From Desulfobacteraceae bacterium (GTDB lineage: Bacteria; Desulfobacterota; Desulfobacteria; Desulfobacterales; JAABPS01): 5,435 nt of DNA. The translations under genes and the position numbers were made by a program. The notes below the pieces were generated by a model that saw only the letters and a program-made list of their open reading frames with translations, made no database searches and was not told the origin of the DNA. The DNA lies in contig JAABPS010000108.1 of assembly GCA_011391835.1 (NCBI GenBank), forward strand, positions 1 through 5,435, given 5' to 3'. Positions 1 to 5,435 of the stretch are shown piece by piece (the stretch's first letter is position 1; each line of letters starts with the position of its first letter).

Positions 1-9
1 TTCCGATCT
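1..9. other. Residual Illumina adapter sequence, left end
   Basis: The first nine bases, TTCCGATCT, equal the 3' end of the standard Illumina adapter (…CTCTTCCGATCT). The right end of the window carries the reverse complement of the same motif, which is what untrimmed adapter on both ends of an assembled fragment looks like. These bases are not part of the genome, and the gene reading into them is cut here by the library or assembly, not by biology. A nine-base match alone could be chance; the matching partner at the other extreme end makes chance unlikely. Confidence 0.9.
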
Positions 10-290
10 TTAAAATGCCTGTGGCTTCTGCGCTGCCTGACAAACTTTATAAAAGTGTCCGTATCAATGTCAACCCTCTTTCCCACTGCCATAAAGTTAT
101 TCATGTCCATCTGTGAATGAACAATCGCATCTGCAGGACAGAGTGACACACAGTGCCCGCACACATTACAGCAATCCATATCTGCGTATGCGGTAATCAT
201 TTCATTCTCTTTTGAAAAACAACGCATGCATCGCAAAACACAAATACCGCATCCGTTGCATTTGTCCTGATCAATCGTTACCCAGTTCAT
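10..290 (-). CDS. Ferredoxin-domain nitroreductase family protein, C-terminus missing
   Basis: The visible part is about 94 residues from an ATG at 290, read down to the adapter junction. It begins with a bacterial two-[4Fe-4S] ferredoxin domain: C11xxC14xxC17xxxC21 and C41xxC44xxC47xxxC51 followed by Pro52. The first motif lacks the usual proline and has an extra C24. After a linker (about 60-76) comes FIKFVRQRRSHRHFK (80-94), which matches the start of the nitroreductase fold, where an R-R-S-x-R segment helps bind FMN. Ferredoxin-nitroreductase fusions of this kind are usually about 250-280 residues, so roughly two thirds is missing. They are cytoplasmic FMN flavoproteins in anaerobes, presumably passing electrons from the clusters to the flavin; the substrate is unknown. 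A strong ribosome site, GGGAGGA (297-303), lies six bases before the ATG. The gene is 74 bases downstream of the TPR gene and may be cotranscribed with it. A plain ferredoxin is less likely because of the RRSHRHF segment. Confidence 0.85.
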
Positions 291-317
291 ATCCGATCCT
301 CCCACACAATAAGTATT

Positions 318-340
318 ACAATCGTCCTATAGACAATCGT
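318..340. repeat. Short direct repeat, two 8-base copies 15 bases apart
   Basis: ACAATCGT occurs at 318-325 and again at 333-340, separated by CCTATAG. On the coding (minus) strand the copies read ACGATTGT. They lie in the 74-base gap between the TPR gene and the nitroreductase gene, 28 bases upstream of the latter's ATG. A pair of spaced direct repeats can be a regulator site, but 15 bases is not a whole number of helical turns, and no convincing promoter is visible beside it. Function is not claimed. Confidence 0.4.
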
Positions 341-364
341 TTTTCATTTTTCTGAATATACTGC

Positions 365-1123
365 TTAGTTCTCAGCAAAATATGTTCTCATGCGTACCTT
401 TGCTATTTTTTTGTCCCTTCGAATTTCCGGTTCAAAACCGGGCAACGCATCTTCAGGCAGTGTCAGAACAAACTCAAGCTCTTCTCTGGCTTGCGTGGGT
501 TTCTTCATCTCCATATAGATATCTGCCAGATAGATATGGCTGAGAGTAAAATTCGGCGAATGCTGAATGGCTTCCTTCAACATCACTTCCGCTGCCTCCA
601 GAGACCCTCGCAATATACTGGGTGTTTCGTAATCAATCCTTGCCAGCAAACGCTGAGGCCCGCCATGATGATAAAATTTTTCAGAACTCATGACTTTTCC
701 CATGCGCTTTTTTATCTCTGGCAGCATGAATGCGCTTTTCATCACACCCACTTCCCCGCCGTATAATGCCATGTTAACCGTATACCAGAAATTACCCCCA
801 GCACTGTCCGGGTCAATCTCACAAAGCTTCTGGGCATACATCTGCCCTGTTGTAAATGCTTTTTTGCGCTCCTCCTTTTTCTCCTCTTCAAAATTAGTAC
901 CTTTCCAGTAATAGGCAGTGGAAAGACGGATCAACAGGGTTTTATCATTGGGAACCATTGTTAAGGCCCTTGTGTATGCGTCTATTGCCTTTAGCAGGTA
1001 TAGCTGGCTGTCACGCTGAGCCCAAAATCGATCTCCTTCTGCTTTAAGTGAATTCACATCATCTGCTCCGACCTTAATGGTTAAAATCATCACCAGAATA
1101 AGAATAAATATTTTTACCCGCAT
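365..1123 (-). CDS. Exported TPR protein, TatT (TRAP-associated) family-like
   Basis: This encodes 252 residues from the ATG at 1123. The N-terminus MRVK followed by a hydrophobic run (5-18) and VGA|DD looks like a Sec signal peptide cut near residue 20, so the mature protein should be periplasmic. There is no lipobox cysteine. The rest is helical with TPR-like units: about 26-60 (EGDRFW…AIDAYTRALTMVPND), 61-104 and 174-222 (SLEAAEVMLKEAIQHSPN, then HIYLADIYMEMKKPTQAREELE). A central block, NFWYTVNMALYGGEVGVMKS (111-130), PEIKKRM and HHGGPQRLLARI (152-163), resembles the TatT family, periplasmic TPR proteins first linked to TRAP transporters. That assignment is from memory of the family pattern. 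No TRAP permease is visible here; its neighbours are a HAAT transporter operon upstream, across a terminator, and a nitroreductase downstream. An ATG six codons upstream (1141) is rejected because it has no ribosome site and would add charged residues before the signal peptide. Confidence 0.8.
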   Translation of the reverse strand: MRVKIFILILVMILTIKVGADDVNSLKAEGDRFWAQRDSQLYLLKAIDAYTRALTMVPNDKTLLIRLSTAYYWKGTNFEEEKKEERKKAFTTGQMYAQKLCEIDPDSAGGNFWYTVNMALYGGEVGVMKSAFMLPEIKKRMGKVMSSEKFYHHGGPQRLLARIDYETPSILRGSLEAAEVMLKEAIQHSPNFTLSHIYLADIYMEMKKPTQAREELEFVLTLPEDALPGFEPEIRRDKKIAKVRMRTYFAEN

Positions 1124-1130
1124 GTCATTT

Positions 1131-1135
1131 TCCTT
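1131..1135 (-). promoter_or_regulatory. Ribosome binding site that decides the TPR gene start
   Basis: AAGGA lies seven bases upstream of the ATG at 1123. It falls inside the first codons of the longer alternative reading from 1141, which itself is preceded only by AT-rich sequence with no purine-rich site. This favours 1123 as the real start. Confidence 0.6.
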
Positions 1136-1212
1136 TTCCATGTGTTAAATAAATTTCATTATCAAATTATTAACAGATCCTTCACACGGCAATTGCTTAT
1201 ATTTTTTGCTTG

Positions 1213-1241
1213 TATATAAACACCTCCTATACCTTTGCCAA
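1213..1241 (-). promoter_or_regulatory. Candidate sigma70-type promoter for the TPR gene
   Basis: On the minus strand TTGGCA (1236-1241) and TATATA (1213-1218) are separated by exactly 17 bases, close to the -35/-10 consensus TTGACA and TATAAT. It begins just downstream of the T-tract of the operon terminator. Transcription would start near 1206 and give a leader of roughly 80 bases to the ATG at 1123. The placement makes sense as a restart after the terminator, but AT-rich intergenic DNA produces such matches by chance, so this is a candidate only. Confidence 0.45.
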
Positions 1242-1253
1242 AAAACACACAAT

Positions 1254-1297
1254 AAAAAAAGGAGACACCTGCTCATAAATTAATGCAGATTGCCTCC
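1254..1297 (-). terminator. Intrinsic terminator at the end of the transporter operon
   Basis: On the minus strand the arm at 1285-1297 (GGAGGCAATCTGC) pairs with the arm at 1261-1272 (GCAGGTGTCTCC). This gives 12 base pairs including two G-U pairs, with one bulged A at 1290, around a 12-base AT-rich loop (1273-1284). Seven T residues (1254-1260) follow the stem directly. It starts 28 bases after the LivF stop codon. This is a standard rho-independent arrangement and marks the 3' end of the HAAT operon, separating it from the TPR gene. Confidence 0.85.
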
Positions 1298-1325
1298 ATG
1301 TAATTTACATTATGCCAAATGTTAA

Positions 1326-2042
1326 CTATACTTCCAAGTATTTTGCCCGAATTTCAGGATTATCATTGAGTTCTTCAACAGTTCCCGAAAAACCCAAATG
1401 GGCTTTCCCCATCAAATATACCCTGTTGGCCAGGGACATAGCCACCTTGAGATTGTGCTCCACCAGCAGTATGGATACCCCTGCCTTGTTAATTTCTTCA
1501 AGCACATCGCGCACTTCCTTTACAAAATGTGGAGAAAGGCCTTCCGTGGGTTCATCAACAAGGAGCAAATCAGGGCTGCCCATGAGCGTCCGGCCAATTG
1601 CCAGCATTTGCTGTTCACCCCCTGAAAGCGTGGACCCCCGTTGAGCGCTTCTTTCTTTCAGCACAGGAAAATGCTTGTAAATCCTGTCCAGATCCCACTG
1701 GCTTTTACTGGCTTTTTGCCCAGCCTTGCCGCTCTTGATCCCCATCTTCAAATTGTCAAATACAGACAGGTTGGGGAAAATCCTCCGATCTTCCGGCACG
1801 TATCCAATGCCCTCCCGAACCACTTTAAAGGGATGACCGCCCGTTAAATCCTTTCCCTGATAAATAACTTTTCCTGACTTTGGTTTAACAAGGCCGATGA
1901 TACTCTTTAGCGTCGTGCTTTTCCCCATACCGTTTCTGCCCAAAAGCGCGACAATTTCACCATCATTTACTGACAGCGACATATCCTGTAGGACATGACT
2001 GTCGCCATAATATGTGTTTAGATTCTTTACTTCAAGCAGCAT
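1326..2042 (-). CDS. livF: HAAT-family ABC transporter ATPase, LivF type
   Basis: This 238-residue cytoplasmic ATPase is one of the two different nucleotide-binding subunits of a branched-chain amino acid type importer; it powers uptake through the LivH/LivM pair. Visible motifs are Walker A GRNGMGKST (35-43), the Q-loop region GIGYVPEDRRIFPNLSV (78-94, with Glu84 at the Q position, typical of LivF), the ABC signature LSGGEQQ (139-145), Walker B LLLVDEP (159-165), and the switch histidine H196 in LVEHN. Its length and its ending in …AKYLEV fit LivF; the short form without the LivG C-terminal extension separates it from LivG. The start at 2042 follows GGAGG with a seven-base spacer. That site lies in the last codons of livG, whose stop is only two bases away, so translation is probably coupled. 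It is the last gene of the operon, with an intrinsic terminator directly downstream. The transported substrate cannot be told from this subunit. Confidence 0.95.
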   Translation of the reverse strand: MLLEVKNLNTYYGDSHVLQDMSLSVNDGEIVALLGRNGMGKSTTLKSIIGLVKPKSGKVIYQGKDLTGGHPFKVVREGIGYVPEDRRIFPNLSVFDNLKMGIKSGKAGQKASKSQWDLDRIYKHFPVLKERSAQRGSTLSGGEQQMLAIGRTLMGSPDLLLVDEPTEGLSPHFVKEVRDVLEEINKAGVSILLVEHNLKVAMSLANRVYLMGKAHLGFSGTVEELNDNPEIRAKYLEV

Positions 2043-2044
2043 CC

Positions 2045-2791
2045 TTACACCTCCATCTCACCCAGATACGCATCTTTCACGGCCTGATTTTCTCCAATTT
2101 CCTTTGGCGCACCTACAGCAAGGATCTCACCATGATGCAGTACGGTAATCCGATCCGCAAGCGAAAAAACAACATCCATATCATGCTCTATAATAACGGT
2201 TGTTTTACCCTCAGTTAATCTGCGAACGAGTTCAACTGCGGTATGTGTTTCGTCCCTGGACATGCCGGCTGTCGGTTCATCCAGCATGACAATCTCAGGG
2301 TCAGTGGACAGCGCCATACTTATCTCTAAACTCCGGTTTTTTCCGTAGGATAAAGCACTTGCGGGCAGGTCTCGTTCACCATCCAGATTGATCCGTTTAA
2401 GAATTGCATCGGTCTCCTCTGTTATGCTCTTCATTTTATCCACCTTCTGAAACAGGTTAAACCGGATACCTCTCTTGGATAATACGGCCATCCGGATATT
2501 CTCAAAAGCAGTAAGCCTGGGAAATGTACTTGTTATCTGAAAGGATCGCCCCATTCCAAGACGTACCATATCATGGGGTTTTGCCTTGGTGACATCTTTT
2601 CCTTTAAAGAAAACCTTTCCCCTGCTGGGCACATAGGTGCCGGTAATGACATTAAACAGAGTTGTCTTCCCCGCACCGTTCGGCCCGATAATGGCATGCC
2701 GTTCCCCTTTTTCAATCTGGAGATTCACATTTCTCAAAGCCCATAACCCGCGGAAGTCATGCGATACTTCCTTTGTTTCAAGGATATTCAT
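2045..2791 (-). CDS. livG: HAAT-family ABC transporter ATPase, LivG type
   Basis: This is the second ATPase subunit of the importer, 248 residues, cytoplasmic, partner of LivF. Motifs: Walker A GPNGAGKTT (36-44), Q-loop Q85 in GRSFQ, Walker B EIVMLDEP (166-173) followed by TAGMSRDET, where LivG proteins usually have an AG-M-x-P/R-x-E-T pattern, and switch histidine H203 in IIEHDMDVV. The ABC signature reads ALSYGKNRSLEI (146-157), so the usual GG is YG. LivG proteins commonly have LSYGQQR here; lysine and asparagine in place of QQ are less usual. The reading frame is open upstream to an ATG at 2869, but that would overlap livM by 58 bases and add a non-LivG N-terminus. The ATG at 2791 sits eight bases after GGAG (2800-2803), 20 bases past the livM stop, and gives the family start MNILETKEVSHDFRG. 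It ends two bases before livF. Confidence 0.95.
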   Translation of the reverse strand: MNILETKEVSHDFRGLWALRNVNLQIEKGERHAIIGPNGAGKTTLFNVITGTYVPSRGKVFFKGKDVTKAKPHDMVRLGMGRSFQITSTFPRLTAFENIRMAVLSKRGIRFNLFQKVDKMKSITEETDAILKRINLDGERDLPASALSYGKNRSLEISMALSTDPEIVMLDEPTAGMSRDETHTAVELVRRLTEGKTTVIIEHDMDVVFSLADRITVLHHGEILAVGAPKEIGENQAVKDAYLGEMEV

Positions 2792-2796
2792 ACATT

Positions 2797-2803
2797 CTTC
2801 TCC
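2797..2803 (-). promoter_or_regulatory. Ribosome binding site that decides the LivG start
   Basis: GGAGAAG on the minus strand lies between the livM stop (2812) and the ATG at 2791. GGAG has an eight-base spacer. It supports the short LivG reading over the in-frame ATG at 2869 inside livM. Confidence 0.65.
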
Positions 2804-2811
2804 ATCCGTTG

Positions 2812-3780
2812 TTAAGCAGCCTTTCTTTTTAAATACTTGGTTTTTAAATAGTGGTAAAAACCAATGCATCCCAGAGGAAAATACATAATCACCGCGATAA
2901 GAATCAAACCGATGACAAGCTCAACCCTTTCTGTGTATCGGGTCGTCAATTCTCCCAACATAGTAAAAATACCCGCACCAAGGATCGGTCCAAAATAACT
3001 CCCCACGCCTCCAACCATGATCATCATTATCGGTGTAAACGAATGCATAATATGAAGTTCATAGGCAGAAATCAAATTTTGAAATAAAGCAAATATTGAA
3101 CCGGCAATTCCGCAGCATCCTCCGGCAATAAGATACACCACCCCTTTGGTTTGCGGCAGCTTGAATCCCAGATAATCAATCCTCTTGGCATTATCTCTGA
3201 TACCGACCATGAGACAGCCAAAGGGTGTTTTTGTAATAAACCAGAGAATCCATAAGGTGAATCCGATTATCGCCATTGCAAAATAATAAAAATTGGTTGG
3301 ATCGGTCATATCAATAGAGAAGATCCCTGGAACTCCAAAAGACGGTATGGGAAATCCCCCGATGCCGTCTTCACCACCGGTAATGTTTCTGAGTTTTAAC
3401 GCAAGGGTGTACATCAGCATGCCGAAGGCCATATGGATCATGGCAAAGGCCGTTACACTGAGTCTCACCACCAGAGGAGCTAAAATCAATGCAAGAAGAA
3501 CGGCGCTCATAAAACCTATGAACACGGAAATAAGCAGAGGCAGTCCCTTTATATGCGCCAGCGCAATAGCTGTACCATATGCGCCAGCGCCAAAAAACAT
3601 GGCATGACCAAAACTGAGAAATCCTGTAAAACCCAGCAGCATATTTACAGAAACAGAAAACAGGGCAGCAATAGTAAATGTTACAAAAACGTTTGTATAA
3701 TAGATACCGAAAACCAAGGGGTAAACAATAAGAAATATCAGAAACACCCCCCACAATATCCATTTTGTTTTTTTATTCAT
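2812..3780 (-). CDS. livM: HAAT-family ABC transporter permease, LivM type
   Basis: This 322-residue inner-membrane protein is one of the two permeases that form the substrate channel with LivH. It is strongly hydrophobic, with about eight to ten likely membrane helices. Family landmarks are NMLLGFTGFLSFGHAMFFGA (46-65, the conserved N-x-LLG-x-x-G-x-LS-x-GHA-x-F block), AFAMIHMAFG (111-120), the TGGEDGIGG loop (134-142), GIRDNAKRIDYLGF (193-206), which contacts the ATPases, and MVGGVGSYFGPILGAG (255-270). The positive C-terminus (KTKYLKRKAA) fits a cytoplasmic tail. The frame is open further upstream, through 4053, but the added 91 residues are an out-of-frame reading of livH. The ATG at 3780 overlaps the livH stop by one base (TGATG), with AAGGGA six bases upstream. 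It is followed after 20 bases by livG. The start gives MNKKTKWILWG, a normal inside-positive first helix. Confidence 0.95.
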   Translation of the reverse strand: MNKKTKWILWGVFLIFLIVYPLVFGIYYTNVFVTFTIAALFSVSVNMLLGFTGFLSFGHAMFFGAGAYGTAIALAHIKGLPLLISVFIGFMSAVLLALILAPLVVRLSVTAFAMIHMAFGMLMYTLALKLRNITGGEDGIGGFPIPSFGVPGIFSIDMTDPTNFYYFAMAIIGFTLWILWFITKTPFGCLMVGIRDNAKRIDYLGFKLPQTKGVVYLIAGGCCGIAGSIFALFQNLISAYELHIMHSFTPIMMIMVGGVGSYFGPILGAGIFTMLGELTTRYTERVELVIGLILIAVIMYFPLGCIGFYHYLKTKYLKRKAA

Positions 3781-4655
3781 CAGTCTTCCCTTTCTCCAAA
3801 AATTCCCGCAGGCTTGATAATCAGAACAATGGCCATAAAAATAAACATGAGAACCGGTGCGAGCTGTGAAATAAACTGTACGCCATAGGAACTCAGAAGA
3901 CCAAAGATGATCGAAACCAGAAAAGCTCCTGAAAGGCTTCCGAACCCACCCACAACCACAATGATATAAGCGTCCATCCCCATCTGATCCGCCAGCCCGG
4001 GAAATACCGTCAGGATTGGCGCAATAGCCACCCCTGCAACGCCTGCCATCCATGTGCCAACCCCAAAGACAAGCATAAATACCAGCGGCACATTGACACC
4101 AAGCGCATTGACCATATCTGCATCTGAAACAGCCGCGCGTACGATCAGTCCAAGTCGGGTCTTGTATAAGATCAACGCCAGAATAATTAAGAGCAACAAA
4201 GCCATTCCAATAATAAAAAGACGGTATATGGGATACTCCAAACCCCCTATGGACACCAGCCCCTGCAAATATTCCGGAACCTTAAGATACAGGCTTTCGG
4301 TTCCCCAGATGGCTTTAACGGCATCCATGATGACCAGCGCAACACCTACGGTTAAGATCAGTTCGCCGATGTGACCCATGACATGAGCCTTTCGAATAAG
4401 GAACCGTTCACACAAAACACCAAGGATACCCACAGCAACAGGAGCTACAATAAGCGCCATCCAGAAATTTTGCGTTATCTGCAGGACCTGAAATCCAAAA
4501 TACGCAGCCAGCATGAAAAAAGCCGCATGCGCCAGAGTCAGGATACCCATCATGCCAAAAATCAGGGTTAGACCGGATGCCACCAGAAAAAGAAGCATGC
4601 CGTATGCCAGTCCGTGCAGTCCCTGCGCTACATACATCGCCATTGTCGCATCCAT
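3780..4655 (-). CDS. livH: HAAT-family ABC transporter permease, LivH type
   Basis: This 291-residue inner-membrane permease is the partner of LivM. Most of the protein is hydrophobic, with roughly eight membrane segments. Landmarks are GLAYGMLLFLVASGLTLIFG (15-34), followed by MMGILTLAHAAFFMLAAY (35-52, the LivH G-x-x-x-L-A-H-x-x-F-x-x-x-AY block), GELILTVGVALVI (97-109), the cytoplasmic coupling stretch TRLGLIVRAAVSDADMVNALGVN (166-188), GVGTWMAGVAGV (198-209) and VVGGFGSLSGAFLVSIIFG (234-252). It ends with LIIKPAGIFGERED, as LivH proteins typically do (…RP-x-G-L-F-G). The ATG at 4655 is preceded by a perfect AGGAGG (4664-4669) with an eight-base spacer, the strongest ribosome site in the operon. 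It is the first gene after the 214-base structured spacer that follows the receptor gene, and its stop overlaps livM by one base. Confidence 0.95.
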   Translation of the reverse strand: MDATMAMYVAQGLHGLAYGMLLFLVASGLTLIFGMMGILTLAHAAFFMLAAYFGFQVLQITQNFWMALIVAPVAVGILGVLCERFLIRKAHVMGHIGELILTVGVALVIMDAVKAIWGTESLYLKVPEYLQGLVSIGGLEYPIYRLFIIGMALLLLIILALILYKTRLGLIVRAAVSDADMVNALGVNVPLVFMLVFGVGTWMAGVAGVAIAPILTVFPGLADQMGMDAYIIVVVGGFGSLSGAFLVSIIFGLLSSYGVQFISQLAPVLMFIFMAIVLIIKPAGIFGERED

Positions 4656-4686
4656 CTCGTTAACCTCCTGTCTTAAAAATCCAGAT

Positions 4687-4785
4687 AAAAAACTGCCTAA
4701 AAAGAGCTAAAATGCCTGCTATTTCATATAAAAAACTCCCGATTCAGGCATAAACAGTTCGAATATTTTTAGTTCATTTTAGGCA
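4687..4785 (-). terminator. Long AT-rich inverted repeat with T-run, probable attenuator or readthrough terminator
   Basis: Arms at 4694-4712 and 4767-4785 are inverted copies of TGCCTAAAA(A/T)GA(G/A)CTAAAA, matching at 17 of 19 positions. A second, perfect seven-base pair of arms, ATGCCTG at 4712-4718 and CAGGCAT at 4745-4751, is nested inside. On the minus strand the outer stem is followed by G and then six T (4687-4692). It lies between the receptor gene and livH, where HAAT operons often reduce readthrough so that the receptor is made in excess. The stem is AT-rich and its loop is long (54 bases), so its strength as a terminator is uncertain. It could instead be a protein-binding region or the remnant of a small inverted-repeat element; I see no clear target-site duplication. 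Confidence 0.5.
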
Positions 4786-4807
4786 ATATTTTATTCAGCT
4801 GACAAAT

Positions 4808-4845
4808 AACGATCGCCTCGCCATATTCTGGACAAGGCGATCGTT
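4808..4845 (-). terminator. Perfect 11-bp hairpin just after the receptor gene
   Basis: AACGATCGCCT (4808-4818) and AGGCGATCGTT (4835-4845) form an exact inverted repeat of 11 base pairs around a 16-base loop. It begins 24 bases after the stop codon of the substrate-binding protein gene. On the minus strand it is followed by ATTTGTC, which is too poor in T for a confident intrinsic terminator. It more likely protects the 3' end of the receptor mRNA or works together with the T-run hairpin further on. The structure is certain from the sequence; its role is inferred from position. Confidence 0.6.
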
Positions 4846-4869
4846 TAGTGGTTTGATCAGACCAGCTTT

Positions 4870-5425
4870 TTACTTGCACCTATCCAAGTTCGGATCCATT
4901 AAAGGCAGAACCTTTTCAGCGGGTATTTCGTAAACATCAACCGGCATGCTGCACCCTTCGTACCAGTAATATGGTTCGATGTTATAGGTTTTTTTCTGCT
5001 CTGCGGGCACACCGTATATTTCAATATGAAGATTCTGAATGGCTTTGTGATCACAAGGCCTCATGGTGATCTCTTTGCCGCTGGCCATCGTGTATGTGTC
5101 GCCTTCCCACACATCAATAATCTTTTCAGGATCCAAAGACCCCGCCCTTTCAATAACGCTTAACAGCCAGTACGTCTGCTGGCAGTATGAGCCAATGTTT
5201 CCTGTGCCATGTTTCCACAGCGGATTGGTATAAGGCTCTTTCCATTTGCTTTCCCATAAATTTCGCCATGCCAGGTAGTATTTGATCTGCTGTTCCGTTT
5301 TAAACGAAGGAGGCAGAGTTCCATACTGGCTGACGTGGACCAGGCCTTTTGTTCCTTCAACACCGACTTTGTGAAGAAAGTTTGGTTCATCCATAAATAC
5401 ATTGGCAAAGGGGATGGTTACACCG
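4870..5425 (-). CDS. Periplasmic HAAT-family substrate-binding protein, N-terminus missing
   Basis: The frame runs without a stop from the adapter junction at 5425 to TAA at 4870, giving about 184 residues; the first complete codons read GVTIPFANVFMDEPN. An ATG at 5394 is internal, not the start. The fragment corresponds to the C-terminal part of a type I periplasmic binding protein (LivJ/LivK-like); full-length relatives usually have roughly 370-440 residues. Supporting features are GVEGTKGLVHVSQY (about 21-34), an aromatic-rich helix (YYLAWRNLWESKW), a helix GSYCQQTYWLLSVIERAGSLDPEKI (78-102), and the MRPCDHKAIQNLHI stretch (121-134), which matches the family pattern of R-x-x-DH-x-x-x-Q. 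It would capture the solute in the periplasm and deliver it to LivH/LivM. Four cysteines are visible, including EGC and DRC near the end, so disulfides are possible. It is the first visible gene of the operon, 214 bases upstream of livH. Its substrate is undetermined, so no livJ/livK symbol is given. Confidence 0.9.
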
Positions 5426-5435
5426 AGATCGGAAG
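5426..5435. other. Residual Illumina adapter sequence, right end
   Basis: The last ten bases, AGATCGGAAG, equal the start of the standard Illumina adapter read-through sequence (AGATCGGAAGAGC…) and are the reverse complement of the motif at the left end. They are not genomic. The substrate-binding protein frame continues through them as an artificial extension. Confidence 0.92.

Noticed and set aside
292..298. TCCGATC near the nitroreductase start, resembling adapter sequence inside the contig
   Set aside because: It is only seven bases, is interrupted relative to the adapter, and sits in a continuous, sensible ribosome-site context, so there is no sign of an internal chimeric joint.
1223..1228. 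Perfect AGGAGG ribosome-like site in the gap between the terminator and the TPR gene
   Set aside because: No ATG, GTG or TTG follows at a usable distance, no small reading frame is supported, and the site lies in the spacer of the candidate promoter, so it would not be transcribed from it.
1312..1644. Plus-strand open frame of 110 codons opposite livF, and similar plus-strand frames opposite the other genes
   Set aside because: They are complementary shadows of well-supported minus-strand genes, with low-complexity serine-, proline- and threonine-rich translations and no ribosome site or family resemblance.
2792..2869. Upstream extension of LivG from an ATG at 2869
   Set aside because: It would overlap the livM coding end by 58 bases, adds a sequence not seen in LivG proteins, and the ATG at 2791 has a proper ribosome site and the family N-terminus.
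3781..4053. Upstream extension of LivM from an ATG at 4053
   Set aside because: The added 91 residues are a shifted reading of livH, rich in glycine, arginine and cysteine and unlike any permease; the ATG at 3780 gives the normal LivM start and overlaps the livH stop by one base.
5160..5408. Alternative minus-strand open frame of 82 codons in the receptor region
   Set aside because: It overlaps the substrate-binding protein frame, which has clear family character and runs through the whole region; the alternative has none.
1..5435. Reading the inverted end sequences as terminal inverted repeats of a mobile element or linear replicon
   Set aside because: They match the sequencing adapter, are only nine to ten bases long, lie at the exact contig ends, and both ends cut through genes.

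Overview
This window is a short, moderately AT-rich metagenome-style contig. All recognised genes are on the minus strand, so transcription runs from high to low coordinates. Nine bases at the left end and ten at the right end match the Illumina adapter junction sequence, in opposite orientations. The biological insert is therefore about 10..5425, and both terminal genes are cut off artificially.

Right to left, in transcription order: the C-terminal part of a periplasmic branched-chain amino acid type (HAAT family) substrate-binding protein (4870..5425, start missing). Next is a 214-base AT-rich spacer with two hairpins (4808..4845 and 4687..4785). Then comes a tightly packed membrane and ATPase block: LivH-type permease (3780..4655), LivM-type permease (2812..3780), LivG-type ATPase (2045..2791) and LivF-type ATPase (1326..2042). 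A clear intrinsic terminator (1254..1297) closes this operon. Together these genes encode a complete HAAT importer: a periplasmic receptor, two different permeases and two different ATPases. The substrate cannot be read from the sequence; branched-chain amino acids are the default, but members of this family also carry urea, amides and aromatic or dicarboxylic acids.

Downstream of the terminator, a plausible sigma70-type promoter (1213..1241) leads into an exported TPR protein that resembles the TatT (TRAP-associated) family (365..1123). It is followed after 74 bases by the start of an iron-sulfur flavoprotein, an N-terminal two-cluster ferredoxin domain entering a nitroreductase domain (10..290, C-terminus missing).

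The host is probably a Gram-negative anaerobe, because there is a periplasmic binding protein, an exported TPR protein and a ferredoxin-nitroreductase. The mix recalls sulfate-reducing Desulfobacterota, but that is a guess from protein character without any search. I see no mobile element with a transposase, no CRISPR array, no tRNA or rRNA and no defence system. The window is an ordinary transporter operon plus two accessory genes. Its most notable points are the adapter ends, the structured spacer between receptor and permease genes, and the TatT-like/nitroreductase pair.
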